Source: Christensenella sp. UBA5327
GTDB taxonomy: Bacteria; Bacillota; Clostridia; Christensenellales; Aristaeellaceae
Assembly: GCA_002411105.1 (NCBI GenBank)
Contig: DHQX01000025.1
Coordinates: 1 to 50,792, forward strand
Length of the DNA: 50,792 bases
Direction: 5' to 3'
Position numbers and translations under genes: made by a program. The notes beneath the pieces are model-generated. The model saw nothing but the letters and a program-made list of their open reading frames with translations. It was not told where the DNA came from and did not search any database. Positions 18,139 through 26,490 of the stretch are shown here, piece after piece (the stretch's first letter is position 1; each line of letters opens with the position of its first letter).

Positions 18139-19311
18139 TCATTGCAGCACCCGGAAGATGCCGCATTTGAGGTAATTGGTTTCGCCCGAGGCCAGAAGCA
18201 CCGGGTGATCCCGGGCGGGCCCGCGCCATTCCACCTGCTGGAGGGTGACGCCAGCGTCAGCGGCCGCTTCCTGGATGACCTGGCGGAACAATTCCGGCAG
18301 CATCGCCTGGGAGCAGGAACAGGTGACCAAAACGCCGCCCGTGCCCAGCATTTTCATGGCGCGCAGGTTAATCTCCTTATACCCTTTCCGGGCGCCTGGC
18401 AGACTGGCTTTGTTTTTGGCAAAGGCGGGCGGGTCCAGGATGATCAGGTCATACTGCTCCCCGGCGTCTGCCTGCTCCCGGAGAAAATCAAAGGCATTGG
18501 CCCTGACAAATGCCACCTGGTCAAAGCCGTTGAGCCGGGCGTTTTCTAAGGCCATGGCCAGAGCGGGCTCTGACAGGTCAACCCCTGTCACCTCCTTGGC
18601 GCCATACATGGCGGCATGCAGGGCAAAGCCGCCGGTATGGGTGCAGATGTCAAGCGCCCGGGCGTCTCTGGCAAAGGGGGCGATGGCAGCGCGGTTCTCC
18701 TTCTGGTCCAGGAAGTAGCCGGTCTTCTGCCCCTGCTTTACATCCACCCAAAGCTTAAGCCCATTCTCCCGGATTTCCACCCGGTCTGGCACACTGCCCC
18801 AGAGCAGCCCGGTGGACTGGCTCATGCCCTCCAGCTCCCGGACTGGCACATCGTTTCTCTCCCAGATGCCCTGGGGGGACAGCTCCTCCACCAGCGCCTC
18901 CACAATGGCCTCCTGGAAGCGGGCCATGCCCAGGGACAGGATTTGCAGGCTGATCACATCCCCGAATTTGTCCGCAATGACGGCGGGCAGCCGGTCGCTC
19001 TCGGCAAAGATCAGCCGGCAGCAGTCCAGGTCCGCCACCTGGCGGCGCAGGGCGATGGCCTCCCTCACCCGGGTTTTGACAAAGGCCCGGTCCACCGGCG
19101 TTTCATCATTGCTCAGCATCCGCAGGGTGATCATGGAATGGGGGTTGTACACCGCCTGGCCCAGAAAACGCCCTTTGGCGGCGATCACCCGCACCACGTC
19201 CCCGGGATTTGCTTCCTTTTGGGCCCGGTCAATATCGCTCCGGAACACCCAGGGGTGGCCCGCGAGCACCCGGGCTTCCTTGCCCGGCTTTAAATATACC
19301 TGTGGGGTCAT
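18139..19311 (-). CDS. Class I SAM-dependent rRNA methyltransferase with PUA domain (RlmI-like)
   Basis: This 390-residue enzyme probably methylates a cytosine of 23S rRNA. An N-terminal PUA RNA-binding domain (KEARVLAGHPWVFRSDI, to about residue 75) is followed by a linker. The Rossmann methyltransferase comes next: the SAM loop ALDICTHTGGFALHAAMYGA near residue 220, an acidic GVDLSEPAL strand, LIILDPPAFAKNK near residue 295, and the catalytic cysteine in VTCSCSQAM. This matches the RlmI/YccW family. Its ATG overlaps the pdxA stop by 4 bases (ATGA), so the two are translationally coupled. Confidence 0.92.
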   Translation of the reverse strand: MTPQVYLKPGKEARVLAGHPWVFRSDIDRAQKEANPGDVVRVIAAKGRFLGQAVYNPHSMITLRMLSNDETPVDRAFVKTRVREAIALRRQVADLDCCRLIFAESDRLPAVIADKFGDVISLQILSLGMARFQEAIVEALVEELSPQGIWERNDVPVRELEGMSQSTGLLWGSVPDRVEIRENGLKLWVDVKQGQKTGYFLDQKENRAAIAPFARDARALDICTHTGGFALHAAMYGAKEVTGVDLSEPALAMALENARLNGFDQVAFVRANAFDFLREQADAGEQYDLIILDPPAFAKNKASLPGARKGYKEINLRAMKMLGTGGVLVTCSCSQAMLPELFRQVIQEAAADAGVTLQQVEWRGPARDHPVLLASGETNYLKCGIFRVLQ

Positions 19312-20321
19312 GCTATTTCCTCTTTTCTGTAATAGGGCGCGTATTTAACCGCCACTCGGATGGCTTCCGCCATGCTGATGGGGCTTGCCAGGCCTTTGCC
19401 CGCGATATCAAAGGCGGTGCCGTGGTCCACCGAGGTGCGCAGGATGGGCATGCCGCAGGTGAGGGAGACGGTGCGGTGGAAGTCCACCGTCTTGGTGGCG
19501 ATGTGCCCCTGGTCGTGGTAAAGGCTCAACACACTGTTGTACCGGCCTTCCAGCGCCTGGGCAAACACGCTGTCAGCGCCGATGGGACCGGCCACCTTCA
19601 GGCCCTCCGCCTGAAGCGCCCTGACCGCCGGGATGATTTCCTTTACTTCTTCATCCCCAAACAGGCCGTTTTCCCCGCAGTGGGGGTTGAGCCCGGCAAT
19701 GGCCATGGTGCCACCGGTAACCCCCAGCTGGCGCAGCACGCGCCAGGCCCTCCTGGCATAGTCCGCGATGCGATCTTTTTTCACCAGGTCACAGGCCTGG
19801 CGCAGGGACACATGGCGGGAGAGGAAGAACACCCGCATGCCCCTCACTTCAAACAGGGTGAGGGGGTCCGGGGTGCCGGTCAGGGCGGCAAAGATCTCTG
19901 TGTGACCGATGTAGGGGATGCCAGCCGCCTTTAAGGATTCCTTGTTGATGGGCGGGGTTGCCACCACATCTGCCTCGTCCGCCAGGCAAAGGGTGACGGC
20001 TTTTTGGATATATTGATAGGCAGCGCGCCCGCACCGGGCATCAATGCGCCCGGGGATGAGGGCACCCGCATCCATGGCCTTCAGATCGATTGCATTGATC
20101 AGCCCCGCTTGATAGTCACCCTCATCAGGGTTCCTCACCAGCCGGAGGGAAAGCCTGGGGGCATTGGGATAATGGAGCGCCCGCTCCAAAACGTCCGCGT
20201 CGCCCACCACCAAAAGCCTGGCCGCCTGATGAAGCCGGTCATCAGCCAGCGCCCCCAGCACAATTTCAGGCCCGATCCCCGCCGGGTCTCCCATGGGGAT
20301 GACGATCAGCGGCCTTGTCAT
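19308..20321 (-). CDS. pdxA: 4-hydroxythreonine-4-phosphate dehydrogenase (PdxA family)
   Basis: This 337-residue NAD-dependent metal enzyme opens with IPMGDPAGIGPEIVL. It has the family metal-site histidines in YIGHTEIFA, AGLNPHCGENGLFG and YHDQGHIATK. In the DXP-dependent vitamin B6 pathway PdxA makes the compound that PdxJ condenses with deoxyxylulose 5-phosphate. The divergently transcribed dxs makes that second substrate, which supports a B6 role. However, PdxA2 paralogues act on threonate or erythronate 4-phosphate, and no pdxJ or kinase gene is in the window, so the substrate is not certain. AGGAGG precedes the ATG, and an extended -10 promoter lies at 20351-20359. Confidence 0.85.
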   Translation of the reverse strand: MTRPLIVIPMGDPAGIGPEIVLGALADDRLHQAARLLVVGDADVLERALHYPNAPRLSLRLVRNPDEGDYQAGLINAIDLKAMDAGALIPGRIDARCGRAAYQYIQKAVTLCLADEADVVATPPINKESLKAAGIPYIGHTEIFAALTGTPDPLTLFEVRGMRVFFLSRHVSLRQACDLVKKDRIADYARRAWRVLRQLGVTGGTMAIAGLNPHCGENGLFGDEEVKEIIPAVRALQAEGLKVAGPIGADSVFAQALEGRYNSVLSLYHDQGHIATKTVDFHRTVSLTCGMPILRTSVDHGTAFDIAGKGLASPISMAEAIRVAVKYAPYYRKEEIA

Positions 20322-20350
20322 TCTCCTACCTCCTGCGACACCTTTTCTAT

Positions 20351-20359
20351 ATCATACCA
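20351..20359 (-). promoter_or_regulatory. Extended -10 promoter of pdxA
   Basis: On the minus strand TG-G-TATGAT reads from 20359 to 20351, 30 bases before the pdxA ATG. The palindrome at 20369-20396 lies where the -35 and upstream contacts would be. Confidence 0.6.
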
Positions 20360-20368
20360 CGCTCAACG

Positions 20369-20396
20369 CGTCCGGGTATGATATACTATCCGGACG
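20369..20396. promoter_or_regulatory. Palindrome over the dxs promoter (putative operator)
   Basis: Perfect 7-bp arms CGTCCGG (20369-20375) and CCGGACG (20390-20396) flank 14 bases that contain the whole dxs extended -10 element. The right arm covers the expected dxs start of transcription. This geometry suits a dimeric repressor. An RNA hairpin is unlikely because the left arm would not be transcribed with dxs. Confidence 0.55.
20379..20387 (+). promoter_or_regulatory. Extended -10 promoter of dxs
   Basis: TG-A-TATACT forms an extended -10 element 30 bases before the dxs ATG at 20417. No clear -35 hexamer is seen. Confidence 0.6.
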
Positions 20397-20416
20397 GACT
20401 ATTTCTGGAGGGCGAC

Positions 20417-22297
20417 ATGGCAGAAAAAGGGATTCCCTCCCTTGAGGAACTAAAACAGCTGAACCAGGAGAACCTGGACGCACTGGCGCAGACGCTGCGC
20501 GAGCGGATTCTGGATGCGGTATCGCAAAATGGCGGGCATCTGGCCAGCAACCTGGGGGTGGTGGAGCTCACCATCGCCCTGCACCGGGTGTTTGACAGCC
20601 CCCGGGACAAGATCATCTTTGACGTGGGGCATCAGTGCTATACCCATAAAATGCTCACCGGCAGGGACAGGGAGATGGCGGGCCTCCGGTGTTATCAGGG
20701 CTTGGCCGGTTTCCCCAAGTGCGAGGAAAGCCCCCATGATGCCTATGAGACCGGCCACGCCTCCACCGCGATCTCTGCAGCGCTTGGCATGGCGCGGGCA
20801 CGGGATCTGCGCGGGGAGAGTCACCGGGTTATCGCCGTGGTGGGGGATGGGGCGCTGACCGGGGGGCTGTGCTACGAAGCGCTCAACGACGCCGGCAACC
20901 GCAAAACCCAGCTGATTGTGATCCTCAATGACAACCAGATGTCCATCTCCCCCAATGTGGGGGCGATCAGCAACTACCTCACCTACATGCGTGCCAGCCG
21001 GGCCTGGATGGACATCAAGCAGACCATCGTGGGCGGGGTGCCCAAAATCCCGGTGATCGGCGGGGCGCTGCTGCGCTTTATGCAGAAGATGAAGGGGTCG
21101 CTGCGCAATTTCCTCATCAAGGACCGCTACTTTGATACCCTGGGCTTCCAATATCTGGGGCCCCTGGATGGGCATGATGAGCAGAAGCTGGAGAAGGTGC
21201 TGCGCCGGGCCGGGGAGCTGAGACGCCCTGTGCTCATCCACGTGGTAACCCAGAAGGGACGGGGCTATGCGCCGGCTGAGAAGGAGCCCTGGGCCAAGCA
21301 TGGGGTGACCCCCTTTAACCCGGCGGATGACCAGCCTCTGCGCAAGGCATCCGGCCGATCCTTCGGCAAGGCGGCGGGGCAGCTGCTGACTGAGCTGGCC
21401 CGGGAGGATGAGCGGATCGTCGCCATCACCGCGGCCATGACCACCGCCACCGGCCTGGCCCCCTTCCAGGAGGCTTTTCCAGACCGGCTTTTTGATGTGG
21501 GCATCGCCGAGCCCCATGCCGTGACCCTGGCCGCCGGCCTGGCCAGGGGCGGCATGAAACCCTTTGTGGCCATCTATGATACCTTTCTTCAGCGCGCCTA
21601 TGACCAGGTGGTGGTGGACATCTGCCTGCAGCAGCTGCCGGTGACGGTGCTGATGGACCGGGCGGCCATGGGCGGGGAGGATGGCCCCACCCACCACGGG
21701 GTGTTTGGCACAAGCTACTTGCGCCATGTGCCGGAGCTGACGCTGCTTTACCCCCGCAGCATTGAGGAGCTGGAGGACATGCTGCGCTTTGCCCGGAAGC
21801 ATCCTGGGCCGGTCTTCATCCGCTATCCCCGGGGGGAGAGCGCGGGGATGAAGCAGCTGCCTTATCATGGCTTTAAGCCTGGCGTTTGGGAGCGGCTGCT
21901 GCCCGGGGACGACCTGAGCCTGGTGGCCGTCGGCCCCATGGTGCGGGAGGCGGCGCAGGTGCGGGAGCAGCTGTTGGCGCGGGGCACCCGCGCCCGGGTG
22001 ATCAACGCCTCAAGCATCAAGCCCCTGGACACCGCGCTGATCACCGAACTGGCCGGCAGCGGCAAGCCCTATGTGGTGCTGGAGGAGCAGGCGCTGGCTG
22101 GCGGCCTGGGCAGCGCCATCGCGGAGCACTGCCTGCAGGAGGGCCTGCGCCAGCCGGAGCGCATCTTTGCGCTGCCGGATGCCTTTGTGCCCCAGGGCAG
22201 CCATGAGGAATTGCTGCGCCATTGTGAACTGGACGCGGAAAGCCTCTGCCGGAAGCTCAGCGGCCTCTGGCGGGAAAACCTTGAAACAGCGGGTTGA
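20417..22297 (+). CDS. dxs: 1-deoxy-D-xylulose-5-phosphate synthase
   Basis: This 626-residue enzyme condenses pyruvate and glyceraldehyde 3-phosphate into DXP, the entry point of the MEP isoprenoid pathway and a precursor for thiamine and, in some bacteria, vitamin B6. Visible signatures are NGGHLASNLGVVELT, DVGHQCYTHKMLTGR near residue 70, the thiamine-diphosphate motif GDGALTGG near residue 143 with its downstream Asn, the glutamate in DVGIAEPHAVTLAAG, and DRAAMGGEDGPTHHG. The ATG at 20417 is chosen because GGAGGG precedes it and the family starts here. Its last 17 bases overlap tlyA, a common arrangement in Firmicutes. Confidence 0.97.
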   Translation: MAEKGIPSLEELKQLNQENLDALAQTLRERILDAVSQNGGHLASNLGVVELTIALHRVFDSPRDKIIFDVGHQCYTHKMLTGRDREMAGLRCYQGLAGFPKCEESPHDAYETGHASTAISAALGMARARDLRGESHRVIAVVGDGALTGGLCYEALNDAGNRKTQLIVILNDNQMSISPNVGAISNYLTYMRASRAWMDIKQTIVGGVPKIPVIGGALLRFMQKMKGSLRNFLIKDRYFDTLGFQYLGPLDGHDEQKLEKVLRRAGELRRPVLIHVVTQKGRGYAPAEKEPWAKHGVTPFNPADDQPLRKASGRSFGKAAGQLLTELAREDERIVAITAAMTTATGLAPFQEAFPDRLFDVGIAEPHAVTLAAGLARGGMKPFVAIYDTFLQRAYDQVVVDICLQQLPVTVLMDRAAMGGEDGPTHHGVFGTSYLRHVPELTLLYPRSIEELEDMLRFARKHPGPVFIRYPRGESAGMKQLPYHGFKPGVWERLLPGDDLSLVAVGPMVREAAQVREQLLARGTRARVINASSIKPLDTALITELAGSGKPYVVLEEQALAGGLGSAIAEHCLQEGLRQPERIFALPDAFVPQGSHEELLRHCELDAESLCRKLSGLWRENLETAG

Positions 22298-23078
22298 TCA
22301 GGCGCTGTTCGCCCGGGGGCAGGCGGACAGCCGGGAGAAGGCCCGGGCGCTGATCCTGGCGGGCCGGGTATATCTGGGGGAAGTGCGGGTGGACAAACCC
22401 TCCCAGCAGGTGGCCCAGGAGCAGGAAATCACCATCCGCGGGGATGTGGACGCTTATGCCAGCCGTGGCGGCTACAAGCTGGAAAAGGCCATGGCCGTCT
22501 TTCAGGTGGATGCTGATGGCCTGGTGTGCATGGATGTGGGCGCCGCGGCAGGCGGCTTTACCGATGTGCTGCTGCGCGCGGGGGCAAGGCATGTGTATGC
22601 CATTGATGTGGGCTATGGGCAGCTTGACTGGCGCATCCGTCAGGACCCGCGGGTCACGGTGATGGAACGCACCAACGCCAGGCTGCTGAGGGCTGAGCAG
22701 TTCCCCCAAAAGCCCCGGCTGGCGGTGATGGATGTGTCCTTTATCTCCATCAAGCTCATTATTCCGGTGCTTTTTGCCCTGATGGGCCAAGAAGGCAGGC
22801 TGATCAGCCTGGTGAAACCCCAGTTTGAGGCCGGGCGGGGCCAGGTGGGCAAGCATGGCGTGGTGCGGGACAGGGACACCCATCTCAGGGTGATGATGGA
22901 GCTGCGGGACGCTGTTGTTTCCCAGGGGCTGACGCTGGGCGCCTGCGCCTATTCGCCCATCACCGGGCCCAAGGGAAACATTGAGTTTCTTGCGGATATT
23001 GGCTATGATATGGGGAAAAGCGTGGGGGATGAAGCGCTTCAGGCGCTGGTCGACCAGGCCCATGCAGAATTGGGATAA
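22281..23078 (+). CDS. tlyA: TlyA family rRNA 2'-O-methyltransferase / hemolysin-like protein
   Basis: This 265-residue protein has an N-terminal S4 RNA-binding domain (QRVDQALFARGQADSREKARALI, residues 3 to about 60) and a C-terminal FtsJ-type methyltransferase. The methyltransferase shows the SAM motif MDVGAAAGGFTDVLLRAGA near residue 85, MDVSFISIKLIIP, and the catalytic-region VKPQFEAGRGQVGKHGVVRD. In mycobacteria TlyA methylates 16S and 23S rRNA ribose; the hemolysin name is historical. The start is set at the TTG at 22281, which gives the usual LKQRVDQAL beginning and overlaps dxs. The ribosome site is weak, so translation is probably coupled to dxs. Confidence 0.92.
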   Translation: MKQRVDQALFARGQADSREKARALILAGRVYLGEVRVDKPSQQVAQEQEITIRGDVDAYASRGGYKLEKAMAVFQVDADGLVCMDVGAAAGGFTDVLLRAGARHVYAIDVGYGQLDWRIRQDPRVTVMERTNARLLRAEQFPQKPRLAVMDVSFISIKLIIPVLFALMGQEGRLISLVKPQFEAGRGQVGKHGVVRDRDTHLRVMMELRDAVVSQGLTLGACAYSPITGPKGNIEFLADIGYDMGKSVGDEALQALVDQAHAELG

Positions 23079-23118
23079 GTCCCGCCCGGTTTAATTTGCG
23101 ATGGATGGAGGGATCCTC

Positions 23119-23559
23119 ATGAAAAAGCGCACCCTGATTTCCCTGATTGTGCTGGTGATTTTGTGCCTGGCAGTGGCCGTGGTGGCCTTTGTGGGCGAGC
23201 GCAGCGCCAGCCGCAGGCTGGAGGATGCCCAGAGCCAGATCACCCTGCTCAACCGGGAGATGGATCTGCTCAGGCGCGAGAAGATCGCCTGGGATGAGGA
23301 CAAGGTCCGGGTGTCTGAAAGCCTGGGAAATGTGCGCAGCGTGCTCAGCGGCATGCTGGGCGAACTGGAGGAAGCCTCCAGCGCCCTGGACGCAGCAAGC
23401 AGCCTGCTGCCCACCCCCAAGGCCACGGGGACGCCAAAGCCCTTGATCAGCCCTGCTGCCACCCCCCAGTCAACCCCAAAACCGGCTGAAAAAACAACCG
23501 CAAAACCAACCGAAAAGCCAACCCTTGCCCCGGTGCCAAGCCCTACCCAGGGCAATTAA
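23119..23559 (+). CDS. Small membrane protein with coiled coil and Pro/Thr/Lys-rich tail
   Basis: Not assigned to a family. The 146-residue protein starts KKRTLISLIVLVILCLAVAVVAF, one membrane helix at the N-terminus. A coiled-coil segment follows at about residues 27-100 (RRLEDAQSQITLLNREMDLLR), then a tail of repeating Thr-Pro-Lys-Pro units ending at the C-terminus. Such tails are typical of proteins that span or lie in the cell wall. It follows tlyA with a 40-base gap and may be part of the dxs transcript. An earlier in-frame ATG exists at 23101, but the GGAGGG site places the start at 23119. Confidence 0.7.
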   Translation: MKKRTLISLIVLVILCLAVAVVAFVGERSASRRLEDAQSQITLLNREMDLLRREKIAWDEDKVRVSESLGNVRSVLSGMLGELEEASSALDAASSLLPTPKATGTPKPLISPAATPQSTPKPAEKTTAKPTEKPTLAPVPSPTQGN

Positions 23560-23598
23560 GGCAGCCTGGAAGAAAGACCGGGCAACGGCCTGCGCCTG

Positions 23599-24393
23599 TC
23601 AGGGTATCATCCGGGCGCCGCTTATCCCGCCCCGGCTGATGGATTGCCGGTAGGTCTGGGGCGAAACGCCCATGTGCCGCTTGAAAAAATTGGAGAGATA
23701 ATAGGCATCGCAGAAGCGGTAATCCGCCGCCACCTGGGCGACGGTTTTATCGGTGTGCAAAAACTCGTGCTTGATGACATTGACCAGCAGCTGCTGGGCG
23801 TACTGCTTGGGTGTGCACTGAAACGCCCGGCGGAATGCCCGGGAGAGGGTGGAGGGGCTAAAGCCATGGGCGCGGGCCAGCTCACTCAGCTGCATGTCAC
23901 AGCCCAGGTTGGCATGGATGTCGGTGAGGAGCGGCCGCAGACGGGCAAGCCCGGGTGCGGGCGGTGGGATGGTATCGCTTAGAAACATGGAGAGGATGCA
24001 CAGCAATTCACCCTCAAAGCGCATGTTTTCCTTCAGGGTGCTGCCCGGCTGGAGCGCTGTCAGGCGCTCCACCTGTCCCTCAGGCAGGGGGCGGGTGAAG
24101 GCTCCCTGCTCAAAAAATTCATTCACACCGGAGGGGGAGTCCAGGAAGAATTCCACAAATATCTTTTGAATGCGGCTTTCACACCAGCAGGAAAACAGCG
24201 TAAAGGCCGGTATCAGGCAAGCTTCTCCCGCTTTCAGGGCGGTCAGGGTATTGCCTGTTTGCACATAGCCGTCCCCGCCCCTGACCAGGTAAAGGGTGTG
24301 AAAGGGATAGAGGTTGAACGGAAAGTTCCAGCTCTGGTCATTCTCATATTGCACTGCCTGCACCAATCGCAGCGAATAAAGTTGAACTGACAA
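23599..24393 (-). CDS. AraC family transcriptional regulator
   Basis: This 264-residue regulator has an N-terminal cupin-type sensing domain (residues about 20-100, with HTLYLVRGGDGYVQTGN). Its C-terminal AraC DNA-binding domain has two helix-turn-helices: MQLSELARAHGFSPSTLSRAF near residue 165 and VAQVAADYRFCDAYYLSNFF near residue 215, the second followed by the usual HMGVSPQTYR. The gene is divergent from the sugar importer and fucosidase operon, so it is the likely activator of that operon in response to an imported sugar. The start is a TTG at 24393 with AAAGGA upstream; no ATG gives a full sensor domain. Confidence 0.9.
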   Translation of the reverse strand: MSVQLYSLRLVQAVQYENDQSWNFPFNLYPFHTLYLVRGGDGYVQTGNTLTALKAGEACLIPAFTLFSCWCESRIQKIFVEFFLDSPSGVNEFFEQGAFTRPLPEGQVERLTALQPGSTLKENMRFEGELLCILSMFLSDTIPPPAPGLARLRPLLTDIHANLGCDMQLSELARAHGFSPSTLSRAFRRAFQCTPKQYAQQLLVNVIKHEFLHTDKTVAQVAADYRFCDAYYLSNFFKRHMGVSPQTYRQSISRGGISGARMIP

Positions 24394-24550
24394 AAAATCA
24401 CATCCTTTAGGCGGATTATATCATTGCGGACAGGGTTGCCACAAGCTATAGTTTAATCGTAACAGTATAAGATGTCAGAAAACCAATGGAGCCGCTGTGT
24501 TTGGTGAAGCCGCAGCGGCGGGCAGAGCAAATCACCTGAGAGGAATACAG

Positions 24551-25507
24551 ATGACTGGTCTTGGCAATCGGGCGATAAACCCAGGTTTGGAGTGGCGGGC
24601 GGCCGTATGGCGCAAAGTCAAGCGCAGCCTGCCGTATTACGCTTTAATTTTAATCCCGCTGATTATCCTGCTGGTGTTCAAGTATTATCCCATGTATGGC
24701 GTGACCCTGGCGTTTAAGGATTATAAGGTCAGCCAGAAAATCGCCGGCAGCCCCTGGACGGAGCCCCTGTTCCGGCATTTCACCCGCTTTTTGACAGCGC
24801 CTTCGGCGGTGCGGGTGATCACCAACACCTTCACCATCAGCCTCTATTCCCTACTGGCCAGTTTCCCCATCCCCATCCTGCTGGCCATTGGCCTCAACGA
24901 GCTGCGCAGCAACCGGCTTAAAAAGACGGTGCAGCTGATCACCTATATGCCCTACTTTATCTCCACCGTGGTGCTGGTTTCCATGATCATCCAGTTTACA
25001 GACCTGTCCTACGGCTTTGTCAACCAGGTCATCAAGGCCTTTGGCGGCCAGCCGGTCAACTTCATGGGCAACAAGGACTATTTCCGCCATATCTATGTAT
25101 GGACTTCGGTCTGGCAGACCACAGGGTACAGCGCGGTGGTTTACCTGGCAGCGCTGTCAGGTGTTGACCAGGAGCTGTATGATGCGGCGGTGGTGGACGG
25201 GGCCAGCAAGGTGAAGCGCATCCTGCACATCGACCTGCCCTCCATCGCGCCCACCATCATCATCCTGTTCATCCTCAACACCGGGTCCATTCTCTCGGTG
25301 GGATTTGAGAAAATCTATTTGATGCAAAACAACACCAACCTGTCGGTGTCAGAGGTCATCTCCACGTATGTCTACCGCATGGGTTTGGTCAACCAGAATT
25401 ACAGCTATTCCACGGCCGTTGGCCTGTTTAACGCGGTGGTCAACTGCACGATGCTGCTTTTATGCAATGCCATTGCCCGCCGGGTGAGCGATGTGGGGCT
25501 GTGGTGA
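24551..25507 (+). CDS. Sugar ABC transporter permease (LplB-like)
   Basis: This 318-residue inner-membrane permease is of the CUT1 oligosaccharide type. It has six predicted membrane helices. The first is the YYALILIPLIILLVFKYYPMYG stretch, whose KYYPMYG end is typical of LplB/YtcP-linked permeases. The cytoplasmic EAA loop, which contacts the ATPase, is DQELYDAAVVDGASKVKRILHIDLP near residue 208. It pairs with the next gene product. No ATPase gene is in the operon; CUT1 systems often borrow a shared MsmX-type ATPase. The ATG at 24551 is chosen over 24497 because GAGAGGA lies just upstream. Confidence 0.9.
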   Translation: MTGLGNRAINPGLEWRAAVWRKVKRSLPYYALILIPLIILLVFKYYPMYGVTLAFKDYKVSQKIAGSPWTEPLFRHFTRFLTAPSAVRVITNTFTISLYSLLASFPIPILLAIGLNELRSNRLKKTVQLITYMPYFISTVVLVSMIIQFTDLSYGFVNQVIKAFGGQPVNFMGNKDYFRHIYVWTSVWQTTGYSAVVYLAALSGVDQELYDAAVVDGASKVKRILHIDLPSIAPTIIILFILNTGSILSVGFEKIYLMQNNTNLSVSEVISTYVYRMGLVNQNYSYSTAVGLFNAVVNCTMLLLCNAIARRVSDVGLW

Positions 25508-25511
25508 GGAC

Positions 25512-26435
25512 ATGAGCATGCACAGAACAAAGATGATCAAACGCCGCAACCGCCTGAGGCAGAGCAAGGGAGACCGGGTCTTTGACGCAATCACCCTGGT
25601 GCTGCTGCTGCTGTTTGCCGCCATCGTGGCCTATCCGCTGATTTATGTGGTCAGCGCCTCGCTGTCCTCCACCGATGCGGTGATTTCGGGCAGCGTATGG
25701 CTGCTGCCGGTTGAGCCCAACCTGGAGGCCTACAAGGCGGTATTCACCAATGCCAGCATCCTGTCGGGCTACAAGAACGCTTTCATCTATACCGCGGGCA
25801 GCACCATCCTGACGCTGATTATGACGGTGCTGTGCGGGTTTTCCCTCTCGCGCAAGGACTTTTATGGCCGCAGCATTTTCAGCACCTTGATTTTGTTCAC
25901 CATGTTCTTTTCAGGCGGCCTGATCCCCACCTATCTGCTGATCAAGGACCTGGGGATGCTCGACACCATCTGGCCGATGATCCTGCCAAACGCCGTCTGG
26001 CCCTGGTTTATCATCCTGGCGCGCACCTATATGGCAAATTCCATTCCGGAGGAGATGTACGAATCAGCCAACCTGGACGGATGCTCGGTGTTTGGCATGC
26101 TGTGGTATATCACCCTGCCTCTGTCCGGCGCCATTCTGGCGGTGGTGGCGCTGTACTGCGCTGTGGGCAACTGGAACAGCTATTTTGACGCGTTCATCTA
26201 TCTCTCCAAGCCCAATATGCAGCCCTTGCAGGTGGTGCTGCGCAATATCCTCATCCTCAACAGCATGGACATCGGCCAGGTGGCCGACCTGCGCAACATG
26301 GCCACCCGTCAGGGGATGACCAACCTGCTCAAATACGCCATCATCGTGGTGAGTTCGGCCCCTCTTTTGATTCTTTATCCCTTTGTGCAGAAGTACTTTG
26401 TCAAAGGGGTGATGATAGGCTCCATCAAAGGCTAA
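25512..26435 (+). CDS. Sugar ABC transporter permease (LplC-like)
   Basis: This 307-residue partner permease has a basic N-terminus, a first helix near AITLVLLLLFAAIVAYPLIYV and a SASLSS segment. Its EAA loop PEEMYESANLDGCSVFGMLWYITLP lies near residue 185. It forms the translocation channel with the upstream permease for an oligosaccharide. It begins 4 bases after the preceding stop. Two in-frame ATG codons (25512 and 25518) lie close behind GTGAGG, and the second has the better spacing, so the start is uncertain by two residues. Confidence 0.9.
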   Translation: MSMHRTKMIKRRNRLRQSKGDRVFDAITLVLLLLFAAIVAYPLIYVVSASLSSTDAVISGSVWLLPVEPNLEAYKAVFTNASILSGYKNAFIYTAGSTILTLIMTVLCGFSLSRKDFYGRSIFSTLILFTMFFSGGLIPTYLLIKDLGMLDTIWPMILPNAVWPWFIILARTYMANSIPEEMYESANLDGCSVFGMLWYITLPLSGAILAVVALYCAVGNWNSYFDAFIYLSKPNMQPLQVVLRNILILNSMDIGQVADLRNMATRQGMTNLLKYAIIVVSSAPLLILYPFVQKYFVKGVMIGSIKG

Positions 26436-26490
26436 ACCCCGGCATCATACTCTAAGTGGCCCAGGCCATATTAAAAAGGAGGTTCTCTGG

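Noticed and set aside
20450..21868. A 472-codon open frame on the minus strand across dxs
   Set aside because: It is a high-GC shadow of dxs. Its translation is rich in His, Gln, Pro and Gly without recognisable motifs, while dxs on the other strand has all family signatures.
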